64,000 bases of DNA, from contig JAJEKV010000017.1 of assembly GCA_021234155.1 (NCBI GenBank), forward strand, positions 3,036,885 to 3,100,884, in the 5' to 3' direction. Origin of the DNA: Isoetes taiwanensis (lineage: Eukaryota > Streptophyta > Lycopodiopsida > Isoetales > Isoetaceae). The notes beneath the pieces were generated by a model. That model was not told the origin of the DNA. It saw nothing but the letters and a program-made list of their open reading frames with translations, and did not search any database. Of this stretch, positions 55,587 to 64,000 are shown in pieces; within the stretch, counting starts at the first letter, position 1; the number at the start of each line of letters is the position of its first letter. The position numbers and the translations under genes are program-made.

Positions 55587-56285
55587 TGATACGAACTATC
55601 CTGAATACCTGAATAAACATAAGAACTTTTACACAAATTAGTAGCCAAAGCCTTATTCAAAGGAGCTCTCCACCCAACCGGGCCACTCAGCTAGCAATAT
55701 CAGGCAGGAACATAAAGACGATAAGGCATATCAGGCATATCTGACAATCAGCTTCTGTTAGTAGCTCCTCCCTCGAGCTGGCAGTCCTCAATATGATACA
55801 CCAAGAGTTGGGTTTAGGAATATTAATAGGTTACTAGACAAGATTAACAGAAGCTCTAGGAAAAAGAAATAGCCTTCTTAGGATCAGATTCAAGAGCCAA
55901 GAGTAAAGCAGTCTTCTTTGACCCCCGGTCACTCTTTCTGCCATTTCTCTCTCATTCGGATGAATCAGAACAAGTGCCACACCAAACCGGAAACTAGACT
56001 CCGAGCCGGTTCCAGAAAAGTAAAATTTGCCCAAATCCGATCTCTGGTTGCTGAGATATAGCCAATTAAGGGTCGGGTTCTATTTATAGAAGTCTCTGTG
56101 ACTTTAGCCTTCTTTGGCCCGGGCCTTTTGCCGCTTGCCTTTGCCTTTGTCTTTGCCTTTGCCTTTATCTTTGCCTTTTGTTCCCAACCATGATATATAC
56201 TAACTCTATATGATTTTGCCCAATGCAAAATCATATTGGCCACTCCCCCGAGCTCATTGTTAGATATTAACCTTAAACCATATCA
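55587..56285 (-). repeat. LTR (3' LTR in element orientation)
   Basis: TGATACGAACTATCC...ACCATATCA. It contains a six-base CTTTGC repeat at about 56130-56180 that yields a spurious Lys/Ala repeat ORF on the minus strand. Confidence 0.92.
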
Positions 56286-56529
56286 ATTCCTTCCCTTCTC
56301 TAAACAATCTCGACTCGATTGCATTGAATACAACTTTCGGGTTCTCGTTAACATCAACTTTAATATGAAGATTATTAACCTTCATAATTTTATGAACCAA
56401 TGACAATATTATAATTTCATAAGGCAACTCCCCTAACATAATATTATTATCAACTCGTGGTCACCACCTCCTCGTGGGCTTCCTCCTTGGTTTATGATAC
56501 CACATGTTCGTGATTTTTGTGTCTACCAC

Positions 56530-56815
56530 CTACTGTGCTTTTCACATACTAGTGGTTGCCACCTACTGTTGGAGCCACTAATTCTTGGTTACCACCTACT
56601 CGTGGACCAATTATGTTCTTGGTTGCCACCTACTCGCGGACCAATTTAGTTCTTGGTTGCCACCTGCTCGTGGACCAATTCAACTCGAGGTTGCCACCTA
56701 CTCGTGGGTCTTTTTCTGCTGTGATTACCACCTACTCGTGGGTCACATTCACTTGTGATTACCACCTACTCGTGGATCACATTCACTCGTGATTACCACC
56801 TTCTCGTGGATCACT
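56530..56815. repeat. Minisatellite within the LTR element
   Basis: About eight units of 35-40 bp with the core CCACCTACTCGTGG (A/G)(A/T)CC, alternating with GGTTGCC or GATTACC. Confidence 0.85.
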
Positions 56816-57217
56816 TTGAATAACAATATATCACTTTAAATTGGTTCAAAATATAGTGACTTCTCCCGCTAAAGCAATTAAAGTCTTACACGGACAAGAA
56901 TAACTTCGGTTCTTAGAATTCTTGAAACACTGGTTCCCTTTTCGCGTATTGCCTCATAAGTCCCATGCATCTAACTTTCTCGGTTACTCTGCATGTGTAT
57001 CTGCAAAATTATCTCATGACATGAGTAACTTAAAACTATTTCAATTAAAACTCAAAACATCACCCAAACTCTTGATTTGTTTCGTTGGAATATTTCCCCT
57101 CTTTATTGTTTTGTTGGATTCCAGCATCCTTCAAAACATTTAGAGCCACTTCATGATCTCACCAAAGATCGTGACAATGGTTCTACTACCCACAGTTCCA
57201 AAGAAAATCGAAACTGC

Positions 57218-57229
57218 GCTCTGATACCA
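57218..57229 (-). promoter_or_regulatory. tRNA-iMet primer-binding site
   Basis: TGGTATCAGAGC on the minus strand, 2 nt from the LTR end. It fixes the element's orientation and is typical of plant Ty1/copia-type and many other LTR elements. Confidence 0.85.
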
Positions 57230-57231
57230 AT

Positions 57232-57926
57232 TGATACGAACTATCCTGAATACCTGAATAAACATAAGAACTTTTACACAAATTAGTAGCCAAAGCCTTA
57301 TTCAAAGGAGCTCTCCACCCAACCGGGCCACTCAGCTAGCAATATCAGGCAGGAACATAAAGACGATAAGGCATATCAGGCATATCTGACAATCAGCTTC
57401 TGTTAGTAGCTCCTCCCTCGAGCTGGCAGTCCTCAATATGATACACCAAGAGTTGGGTTTAGGAATATTAATAGGTTACTAGACAAGATTAACAGAAGCT
57501 CTAGGAAAAAGAAATAGCCTTCTTAGGATCAGATTCAAGAGCCAAGAGTAAAGCAGTCTTCTTTGACCCCCGGTCACTCTTTCTGCCATTTCTCTCTCAT
57601 TCGGATGAATCAGAACAAGTGCCACACCAAACCGGAAACTAGACTCCGAGCCGGTTCCAGAAAAGTAAAATTTGCCCAAATCCGATCTCTGGTTGCTGAG
57701 ATATAGCCAATTAAGGGTCGGGTTCTATTTATAGAAGTCTCTGTGACTTTAGCCTTCTTTGGCCTGCCTTTGCCGTTGCCTTTGCCTTTGTCTTTGCCTT
57801 TGCCTTTATCTTTGCCTTTTGTTCCCAACCATGATATATACTAACTCTATATGATTTCTCCCAATGCATAATCATATTGGCCACTCCCCCGAGCTCATTG
57901 TTAGATATTAACCTTAAACCATATCA
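57232..57926 (-). repeat. LTR (5' LTR in element orientation)
   Basis: Differs from its partner only by a few bases and a small indel in the CTTTGC repeat (about 57760-57785), indicating recent insertion. Confidence 0.92.
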
Positions 57927-58189
57927 CTATGGGACCCAATACAAAAAGCGCAGCAGTCACATTACTGCCCGGATTAAAAAACCCCCGCCCCAAAGGGTTT
58001 TCGAGGGAAAAACCGTGGCAACAATAAGACTGCTGACATCAATTAAATGGTTGACTGGGGGCATATCTGAGCCCTCAAGTCCAGATGTTTAAGAACGTTT
58101 CAATGGATAGAATAGGTAATGTGTCAACTAAGCAAATTGTATGCCTTTGTGTTTTTATTAAAGTGGGAGACTTATCTATGAAGATGTTC

Positions 58190-58365
58190 ATTGTGCTACC
58201 ACGTAAGCATCCATCTTGCCCATTCAACTCTTTATTCTTTCAGTATCTGTGCTATTCTTTCAGTATCTGTGCATTGTGCCACCACGTAAGCACCTATTCT
58301 TTCAGTATTTGTGCATTGTGCCACCACGTAAGCACCCATCTTGCCCATTCAACTCTTTATTGCAC
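58190..58365 (+). repeat. Minisatellite, copy near LINE
   Basis: Units with GTGCCACCACGTAAGCACC, CATCTTGCCCATTCAACTC and TTCTTTCAGTATCTGTGC, matching 23520-23700 (inverted) and 62395-62740. Confidence 0.8.
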
Positions 58366-58834
58366 AAATTTTCCTTTCTTGTTTCTTTCTTCCTTCCTAT
58401 TTGTCTCCACATTCACTTTCTTTTGGACCTTTTAGCTATACTCTCTCTCTAGAGTTTTGGTCAAAGGCGACTCTGACCGCGCATTTCATTGTGTGCACTC
58501 TCATGTCAAGAAAATGCACCACAATCTCACCCTAAGCTTAGAGCCAAGAGCTTGCTGCATCAACTATAGATAGCCCGCCTCCCAAATCCTTCTCATTCCA
58601 AAAGAATTCCGACAATAGTCGGAATTGAACCCACAACCACCAATGCCAACCACTAGGGGTGGGCATTGTTTATGCTTTGCTTTTATTCTTTAAACTCCTA
58701 AGTACTCTTTGTGCATTTGTAATTAGCCTTTTGAACCTTTGAACTCCAAGCAACCATGGGCACTTGCGTACCCCCCTACCCAGACCCCCACTTGGATGGA
58801 GACATCCCTCAAGCCATAGCCTAGACCCAATCCC

Positions 58835-60060
58835 ATGCTAGTGCCCAGGCACGCCCCTAAATTGCCAGTCTCGGGCATGACGAGCCCGCCCAGGGGAACC
58901 AAGCGGATGGAACGAAAACGGCCTGGACCAGATGGCAAGGATAAGGGAGAGGCCACTTCCATGAGGAGAGAGGCGCAGGCGAAGGCCCAGTCAACAAGAT
59001 CAACGCGGGAGGAGGTTGATTGTTGTTCAAGCCCGATGGCAGACAAGACACAGACGAAGGCCTTGAAACAACTGGAGGCAAGAATCGAGAGCAACAGGAC
59101 CCGAATTGCGGGCCTGGCAAAAGAGATCCAATCCTCGGCGATCCATGTTCTCAGAAGACAACTGGCAGCAGAGAAGCAGCGAATTGTAGAGATGGAGACC
59201 CCCACACAACAATTAGAAGATGACATCCATTTGGCACACTTTTAAAGGAAACAGGAAAAGTAGGATCTTGCTGACCTGCGAGCTCGCGTGGACTCTCTCT
59301 CCACCAACATAGAAACCATGACATGGGATAGGCAACGTGCTGAACAGGAGGGAACTGTCTCCTGCCTCCAGTCAGAAATCGAGGAGGCTGCCACCACAGT
59401 GCGAAGCGTCCGGACTGCCTTTGAAGTGAGCAAGTTCGAGATGAGAACACTTCAGGGTAAGGTCAAGACACGAGACTAGGAGTTGCAGGAGCTCCAGGCA
59501 ACTGTCACCTCGCAAGACAAGGGCCTCCATGCAGAAGCCCATGAACAATTGCGACAATGCACATATATGAATTGGCAAGACAACAACAATTCCAGCAAGA
59601 TCTGAGCTTCCAACTTCAGAAAGCAGAGGCTGCAGCACGGGACATGGCAGACCCACATAACCGACAACCTGCAAGACGACAACTATAGCCACCATGCCGC
59701 CACCACTTAGTGCAGGCCACAGCCCACGCCCCCCATACTGCAAGTAGCACTGGCTGTGGCAGCTAGCACGAACCTGGCCACCTCAGAGATCCAGGAGCAG
59801 AGATGCAGGAACCACAATGTGGTGGTGCGTGGCCTGACAGAAGAGGCAGGAGAGCACCTCATCAACTGGCTCCAGACACAGATTCTGGGCCAGATGACAT
59901 TCTACATGTCCGTACACAGTTAGGGCAAGCCACCATGGAGCCCAGCACTCTGACCGCCCCAGGGTGGTCACTGTCACAGTCAGGGATGCACAAGAGCCAG
60001 ATGTTTTGGGAGAAGCACCCCCCCTCCCCCAAAACCTGAACCTCGAGAGCCACGACCTTA
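58835..60060 (+). pseudogene. LINE ORF1 protein (nucleic-acid chaperone type)
   Basis: 58835-59245 gives a Lys/Arg-rich start and a long coiled coil (K-Q-L-E-A-R-I-E-S-N-R-T-R-I-A-G-L). A TAA at 59243 and later stops break it. The coiled coil resumes at 59288-59479. From about 59776 an RRM-like tail appears: N-V-V-V-R-G-L-T-E-E-A-G-E-H-L-I, matching R-P-G-V-V-I-V-T-V in the other copies. In LINEs this protein trimerises and binds the element RNA. Confidence 0.6.
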
Positions 60061-60179
60061 CCGCATAACCAGTGATTTGATGCTGAGTGCAAGGAATACA
60101 AACACTGGCTCCGCTAAGTCACAGACCCGGCTCTACATCCGGATGCGATCAAGCAATACCACACTTTCCTTAAGGTTAG

Positions 60180-61400
60180 AAAGGTGAGGTACATTGCGGC
60201 CCATCAACAAAAAATGTTCTTCCTCCTGAAATGTCATCCCAAGTCCTTCTGGCAAAGAGTGCTTAGAAGGCCAGTGTTGCCCACAGAAAATATCATCCCT
60301 GAGGAGTGGGAACAATACCTACAACAGCTCTATAATCCTAAGGGTGAACACTACCCCCCTAGTAGGGCCCAGTGCTGGAAATCATAGATGCGGAGGTAGC
60401 GCAGGGGCTATAATGTCTAGCCAATGGAAAAGTGCCAGACCTACGGCATGCAGGCGAAGTTACTCAAGTGGGTAGGACCATCCATAGCAACAGTACGACT
60501 AACCGCCATGTTCAACAGGGCATTGTGAGAAGGTTTCCCCCTGCAGTGGACCACTAGTATGGTTGTCCCAATCTACAAGGCAGGAGACCCATACTGCCCA
60601 GCCAATTACTGAACCATCATGATTAGCTCAATGTTTGCAAAGTTCCTCACCAGGATCCTCGAGCAGTTGATAGGCAGAGGCAGCAGAAGTACGGGCAATC
60701 ACACAGATAGGATTCAGGCTGAGGCAGTCAACCATTGATCACATCTTCATGCTGCAAGGACCGTTGGCAAGACTTGTTCTACTTCGTAGACTTCGCCAAG
60801 GCTTTTGACACTGTGCCTTGGGAAAAGCTGTGGACAAGATTGCAACAGCTAGTGGTCCCTGCGGAACTGCAGAACGCGGTTTATAGGTCATATGAGACAT
60901 GCTTATGCCAGTTGCAACCAGTAGGCCAACCATTCGAGAGCAGTATCGGAGTCCGCCAGGGATGCTCTCTCTCTCCCACATTGTTTGACCTATATATTGA
61001 TCAATTACAAAGATGGCTTGCTGACAATGGAGGCAATAAAGCTTAACTACTACACCAGATCGCCAGGCAATTGATCTATGTTGATGACATGGACTTCCTG
61101 GCTCACATTCAGGCAGATATGCAATGCCATCTCGATGCCCTGAACATATTTTGCCAGGCGACTGACATGCGCGTCAACTTGGTCAAGACCAAGGTGGTCC
61201 TCATATCGTCTGCATGCCAATCAAGGGCCCCAACCCTCACTTATCGTGACCACAATGTCGAAGTAGTACCCACTTACAAATATTTGGGGATGGAGTTCTC
61301 GTCTGCCATGAACTAGAACAATTCGATTCAGTTACGAGCCACAACGGGTTGGAAGGCACTCTATGAAATGCAGGACAATAGCCTTAAGGCAGAGCTGTAT
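60180..61400 (+). pseudogene. LINE reverse transcriptase
   Basis: Linker K-V-R-Y-I-A-A-H-Q then RT: M-F-N-R-A-L (60510), V-V-P-I-Y-K-A-G (60560), motif A F-V-D-F-A-K-A-F-D-T-V-P-W (60780-60820), motif B F-E-S-S-I-G-V-R-Q-G-C-S-L-S-P-T-L-F (60932-60985), motif C Y-V-D-D-M-D-F (61077-61095) and P-T-Y-K-Y-L-G-M-E-F (61267-61300). Several stops and frameshifts separate these. All three catalytic Asp are present. Confidence 0.8.
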
Positions 61401-61545
61401 GTTTAGGCTCACCAGGCGCACTTATTCAATGTACTAGTGGAGCCTGTGCTTTTGTATGACTTCGAGCAGGTGCAGAAAGCTTTCTTGGCACAGGCCCTGG
61501 GGTAAAGTCCATAGTTCCATACCAGATACTATTGCAGAAAACAGG

Positions 61546-62290
61546 CTTAACCTCCTCCTCATCTGTTCCACTTTTCTAAGTTTAAATTTGTCTTCCAAGA
61601 TTCACTCTACTCATAAATACTTGGCTCACTCCAATTCCCCTCTTTTGTTCGTTTGAAAATGGACAGTCTTCCAGGAATTCATTTAGCTCTTTACGTTTGT
61701 CATGTTTGTTATTGTTCCAACCTATCTACATAAAAAGGTCGTCTTTGGAACTAAAGAATGAAATTCAGAATAAAACTGTAAGAATAAGTGTAATTTGGAC
61801 TCCTAACATCTTACTTGTTGCTTTAGTAATTGGGCTGGTATTATTGATAGGGTGCTTTCTATTTGTATTGGTGATGAGGAGGTTAACCCTGCCCTTGAGA
61901 TGATTATGACATATAAGTTAACCCTCGATGCCCACAGGCTTATCTACCATGATCATCGAGACGAGAGGGTTGACCTCCCTTAACAATTGGTGGAGCGGTT
62001 ATCATCATTGATTTAATAACTTCCCCAATCTCAACCGTGAACTGATAATCACTCATAAGCGATGATTATCAGTAATAACGATTGTTGCGATTGCATAATT
62101 GCACGACACCAGATGTTTAAGAATTTCAATGGATAGAATGGGTAATGTGTCAACTAAGCAAATTGTATATTTTTGTGCTTTTATTAGCATAGTAGACTTA
62201 TCTATGAAGATGTTCATTGTGCCACCACATCACTCATGAGCTATGATTATCAGAAATAACGATTGTTGTATTGGATAATCGCATGACACT
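61546..62290 (+). repeat. Dirigent block D (downstream flank only)
   Basis: Matches 54888-55510 but has no dirigent coding. It joins directly to LINE sequence at 61545. Repeats of GATTATCAGAAATAACG and the 'AATGGATAGAAT' word continue to 62320. Confidence 0.75.
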
Positions 62291-62394
62291 AGATGTTTAA
62301 GAATGTTTCAATGGATAGAATAGGTAATGTGTCAACTAAGCAAATTGTACGTCTTTGTGCTTTTATTAACGTGGTAGACTTATCTATGAAGATG

Positions 62395-62740
62395 TTCATA
62401 AGCACCCATCTTGCCCAATCAACTCTTTGTTCTTTCAGTATCTCTGCATTGTGCCACCACGTAAGCATGCATCTTGCCCATTCAACTCTTTATTCTTTCA
62501 GTATCTGTGCTATTCTTTCAGTATTTGTGCATTGTGCCACCATGTAAGCACCTATTCTTTTAGTATCTGTGCTATTCTTTTGCCCATTCAAATCTTTATT
62601 CTTTCAGTATCTGTGCATTATGCCACCATGTAAGCACCCATCTTGCCCATTCAACTCTTTATTCTTTCAGTATCTATTGCTATTCTTTTAGTATCTATGC
62701 ATTGTGCCACCACGTAAGCACCCATCTTGCCCATTAAACT
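62395..62740 (+). repeat. Minisatellite, largest array
   Basis: Five to six degenerate 55-65-bp units of the same satellite as 58190-58365. It is followed by the same LINE upstream flank, so satellite plus LINE flank form one composite unit. Confidence 0.8.
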
Positions 62741-62789
62741 CTTTATCGCACAACCTTTCCTTCTTTGTTTCTCTCTTCCTTCCTATCTG

Positions 62790-63149
62790 CCTCCACATTC
62801 ACTCTCTTTTGGACCTTTTAGCCATACTCTCTCTCTAGAGTTTTGGCCAGAGGCAATTCTGACCGCGCATTTCATTGTGTGCCCTCTCATATCATGAAAA
62901 TGCGCCATAATATCTCCCTAAGCTCAAAGCCAAGAGCTTGCTGCATCAACCATAAATAGCCCGCCTCCCAAATCCTTCCCATTCCAAAAGAATTCTGACA
63001 ATAGTCGGAATTGATCTTTGTGCATTTGTAATTAGCCCTTTGAACTTGTGAACTCCAAGCAACCATGGGCACTTGTGTACCCCCTGCCTGGACCCCCACT
63101 TGGATGGAGACAACCCTCAAGCCACAACCTAGACCTAGTCCCAGGCTAG
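62790..63149 (+). pseudogene. LINE 5' flank and ORF1 start, interrupted
   Basis: Counterpart of 58400-58850. It is cut at 63149 by the hAT-like element and resumes at 63938 (GGCTAGTGCCCAGGCACG...) to the window end. Confidence 0.75.
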
Positions 63150-63937
63150 CAGTGAAAATTTTAGTGGCCCCGGCGGGCCATTTGGCCACAAATTACAGGT
63201 TCAGACAAAATGCGACGGTCGGCTTGAGTAGGATGCCTTACCCTTGGACTACCTGCAGATTCGCCATTTTGCGGCACTTTATTGCCTATTATGACATTAA
63301 AATGGCCAATTAGATGTTTGCTAATTAGAGTGGTATCGACTTTGGGGCCAATTTAGTCCCAAGTGAGAACTAGATATGGTTATGGAATGGCCATTTAGGC
63401 CACTTGGCCAAATCCTATAATGCCTTAAGTTCGCCAAATCTTAACTCATTCAGAGGCCCCCTCATAAATTCGTCACTTATGGGGGGGCAACATTATTAGA
63501 AATTTTTATTTCTAAATATATCTACCAACTAAGAATAATCTCGCTCTTTTGGAAAATCAAATGTCGAGGCACTTTTCAATCCTCTTTACGAAGACTCCGG
63601 CATCCGATTTTTTATTCTCCCTACCAGCAATCTATGCATTATTGAAATACATGGGGTATGAATTCAAACTCATACAATATGTAACTTAAACACATTTATA
63701 TAGGGTAGCGACTTCTTTATGTTTGGGAAACTAGCACTATATTTAATAAGAATTTCGCTAAAAATCGCCACACATTACTAGATATTTGGTTCAAAAATCG
63801 CCAATTGGGTTGCTGCCACATTAGAAAAAAATAGGAAAAATGGCCAGTTCAGGCTACACTTTTGGGGGCATATTTTACAAGGAATGGCCAATTCATTATA
63901 CTTATACAAAATTATAGGTCCCTTAAAATTTTCCCTG
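63150..63937. mobile_element. hAT-like non-autonomous element (788 bp)
   Basis: Termini CAGTGAAAATTTTAG and the complement of CAGGGAAAATTTTAA fit the hAT CA(A/G)NG end consensus. They are flanked by the perfect 8-bp duplication CAGGCTAG (63142-63149, 63938-63945). The uninterrupted site is seen in the 58.83-kb LINE copy (CATGCTAGTGCCCAGGCACG). The interior has GGCCATTTGGCCAC-like words in both orientations and no transposase. Confidence 0.88.
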
Positions 63938-64000
63938 CAGGCTAGTGCCCAGGCACGTCCCCAAATTGCCAGTCTCGGGCATGACGAGCCCGCCTGGGGG
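63938..64000 (+). pseudogene. LINE ORF1 start continued past the hAT insertion (window edge)
   Basis: The second target-duplication copy CAGGCTAG, then sequence matching 58835-58895 (TGCCCAGGCACG, GGGCATGACGAGCCCGCC). It continues beyond the window. Confidence 0.7.

Larger units (their letters stand above)
55587..57926 (-). mobile_element. Complete non-coding LTR retrotransposon (LARD/TRIM-like)
   Basis: Two near-identical LTRs (55587-56285 and 57232-57926) start TGATA and end TATCA, flanked by the 5-bp duplication CTATG (55582-55586, 57927-57931). On the minus strand the primer-binding site TGGTATCAGAGC (57218-57229), complementary to initiator tRNA-Met, lies 2 nt inside one LTR. A purine tract AGAGAAGGGAAGGAAT abuts the other (about 56286-56302). 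The 946-bp interior encodes nothing recognisable. The empty site is visible at 27350-27360. It depends on another element's proteins. Confidence 0.92.
58735..61545 (+). mobile_element. LINE, plus-strand copy (endonuclease region missing)
   Basis: The most collinear copy of this LINE family: ORF1 basic start, coiled coil and RNA-binding tail, then a pre-RT linker and the RT. The APE endonuclease expected between ORF1 and RT is absent, so even this reference copy is internally deleted or non-autonomous. Its 3' side is cut at 61545, where a dirigent downstream flank begins. The upstream flank (58400-58735) recurs at 62790-63140 and inverted in both 9-kb copies. Confidence 0.75.

Noticed and set aside
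55965-56243. Lys/Ala repeat protein on the minus strand (also 57610-57828)
   Set aside because: Comes from a CTTTGC hexamer repeat inside both LTRs. There is no other coding evidence.
58085-58535. His/Ser-rich ORFs over the satellite (also 23340-23781, 62293-62633)
   Set aside because: Satellite-derived. Frames shift with unit length and no domain is present.
58600-58660. Pol III box A/B-like words in the LINE upstream flank (TAGTGGTTGG, GGTTCAATTCC on the minus strand)
   Set aside because: The boxes are too close together (about 27 nt) and lie antisense to the LINE. Kept only as a note.

Overview
The window looks like a repeat-dense stretch of a land-plant nuclear genome. The evidence is: a dirigent-protein family; plant-type Helitron ends (a hairpin 11-12 nt before CTAG, inserted A|T); an LTR element primed by initiator tRNA-Met; chromodomain-bearing Ty3/gypsy elements; and low gene density in AT-rich DNA. 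The chromovirus type, the non-L1-looking LINEs and a DUF7869-like gene suggest a seed-free plant such as a fern. That is inference only and no species is claimed.

Layout. 1-1408: 3' part of a Helitron. 2.4-3.3 kb: a small hairpin MITE, a LINE C-terminal relic and an (ATT)n tract. 3.99-8.54 kb: a DUF7869-like gene split by a 3.03-kb TIR transposon with an 8-bp target duplication. 9.5-10 kb: an unrecognised exon-like ORF. 10.2-11.6 kb: a decayed Ty3/gypsy fragment. 12.7-19.06 kb: a 5'-truncated chromovirus. A 1.7-kb TIR element carrying a TFIIA-large-subunit-like fragment sits in its integrase. 19.06-22.7 kb: a rearranged, folded-back LINE. About 9 kb of this (13.37-22.47) recurs in direct orientation at 40.71-49.43 kb. 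24.47-27.33 and 32.99-35.85 kb: a second duplicated segment holding exon-like gene pieces, one resembling a HAD hydrolase. The two copies are separated by a GC-rich APE-type LINE (27.5-32.4 kb).

The one intact ordinary host gene is a dirigent gene at complement(36452..36976). Relatives are two 3' fragments (24.5 and 33.0 kb), a frameshifted copy (54.36 kb, within a block inverted relative to the intact gene) and a downstream-flank copy (61.55 kb). These dirigent blocks give empty-site/filled-site comparisons that delimit several insertions: a complete 2,482-bp Helitron (51249-53730), a 1.5-kb TIR element with an 11-bp target duplication (37525-39056), a minisatellite-tRNA-like insertion (39097-39603) and a Helitron end at 36165. 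Further right are a complete 2.34-kb non-coding LTR element (55587-57926), another copy of the LINE (58.7-61.5 kb) and a 788-bp hAT-like element (63150-63937).

One caution matters for all gene calls. Where duplicated copies can be compared, differences fall overwhelmingly at CAG/CTG trinucleotides, in blocks. This looks like consensus error at CHG-methylated sites rather than biology. Some frameshifts called below, especially at 41.2-42.4 kb, 34.0-35.6 kb and in the GC-rich LINE, may be artefactual.

No cellular pathway or operon-like system is present. The biology is nested transposition, gene-fragment capture and segmental duplication around a small dirigent family.
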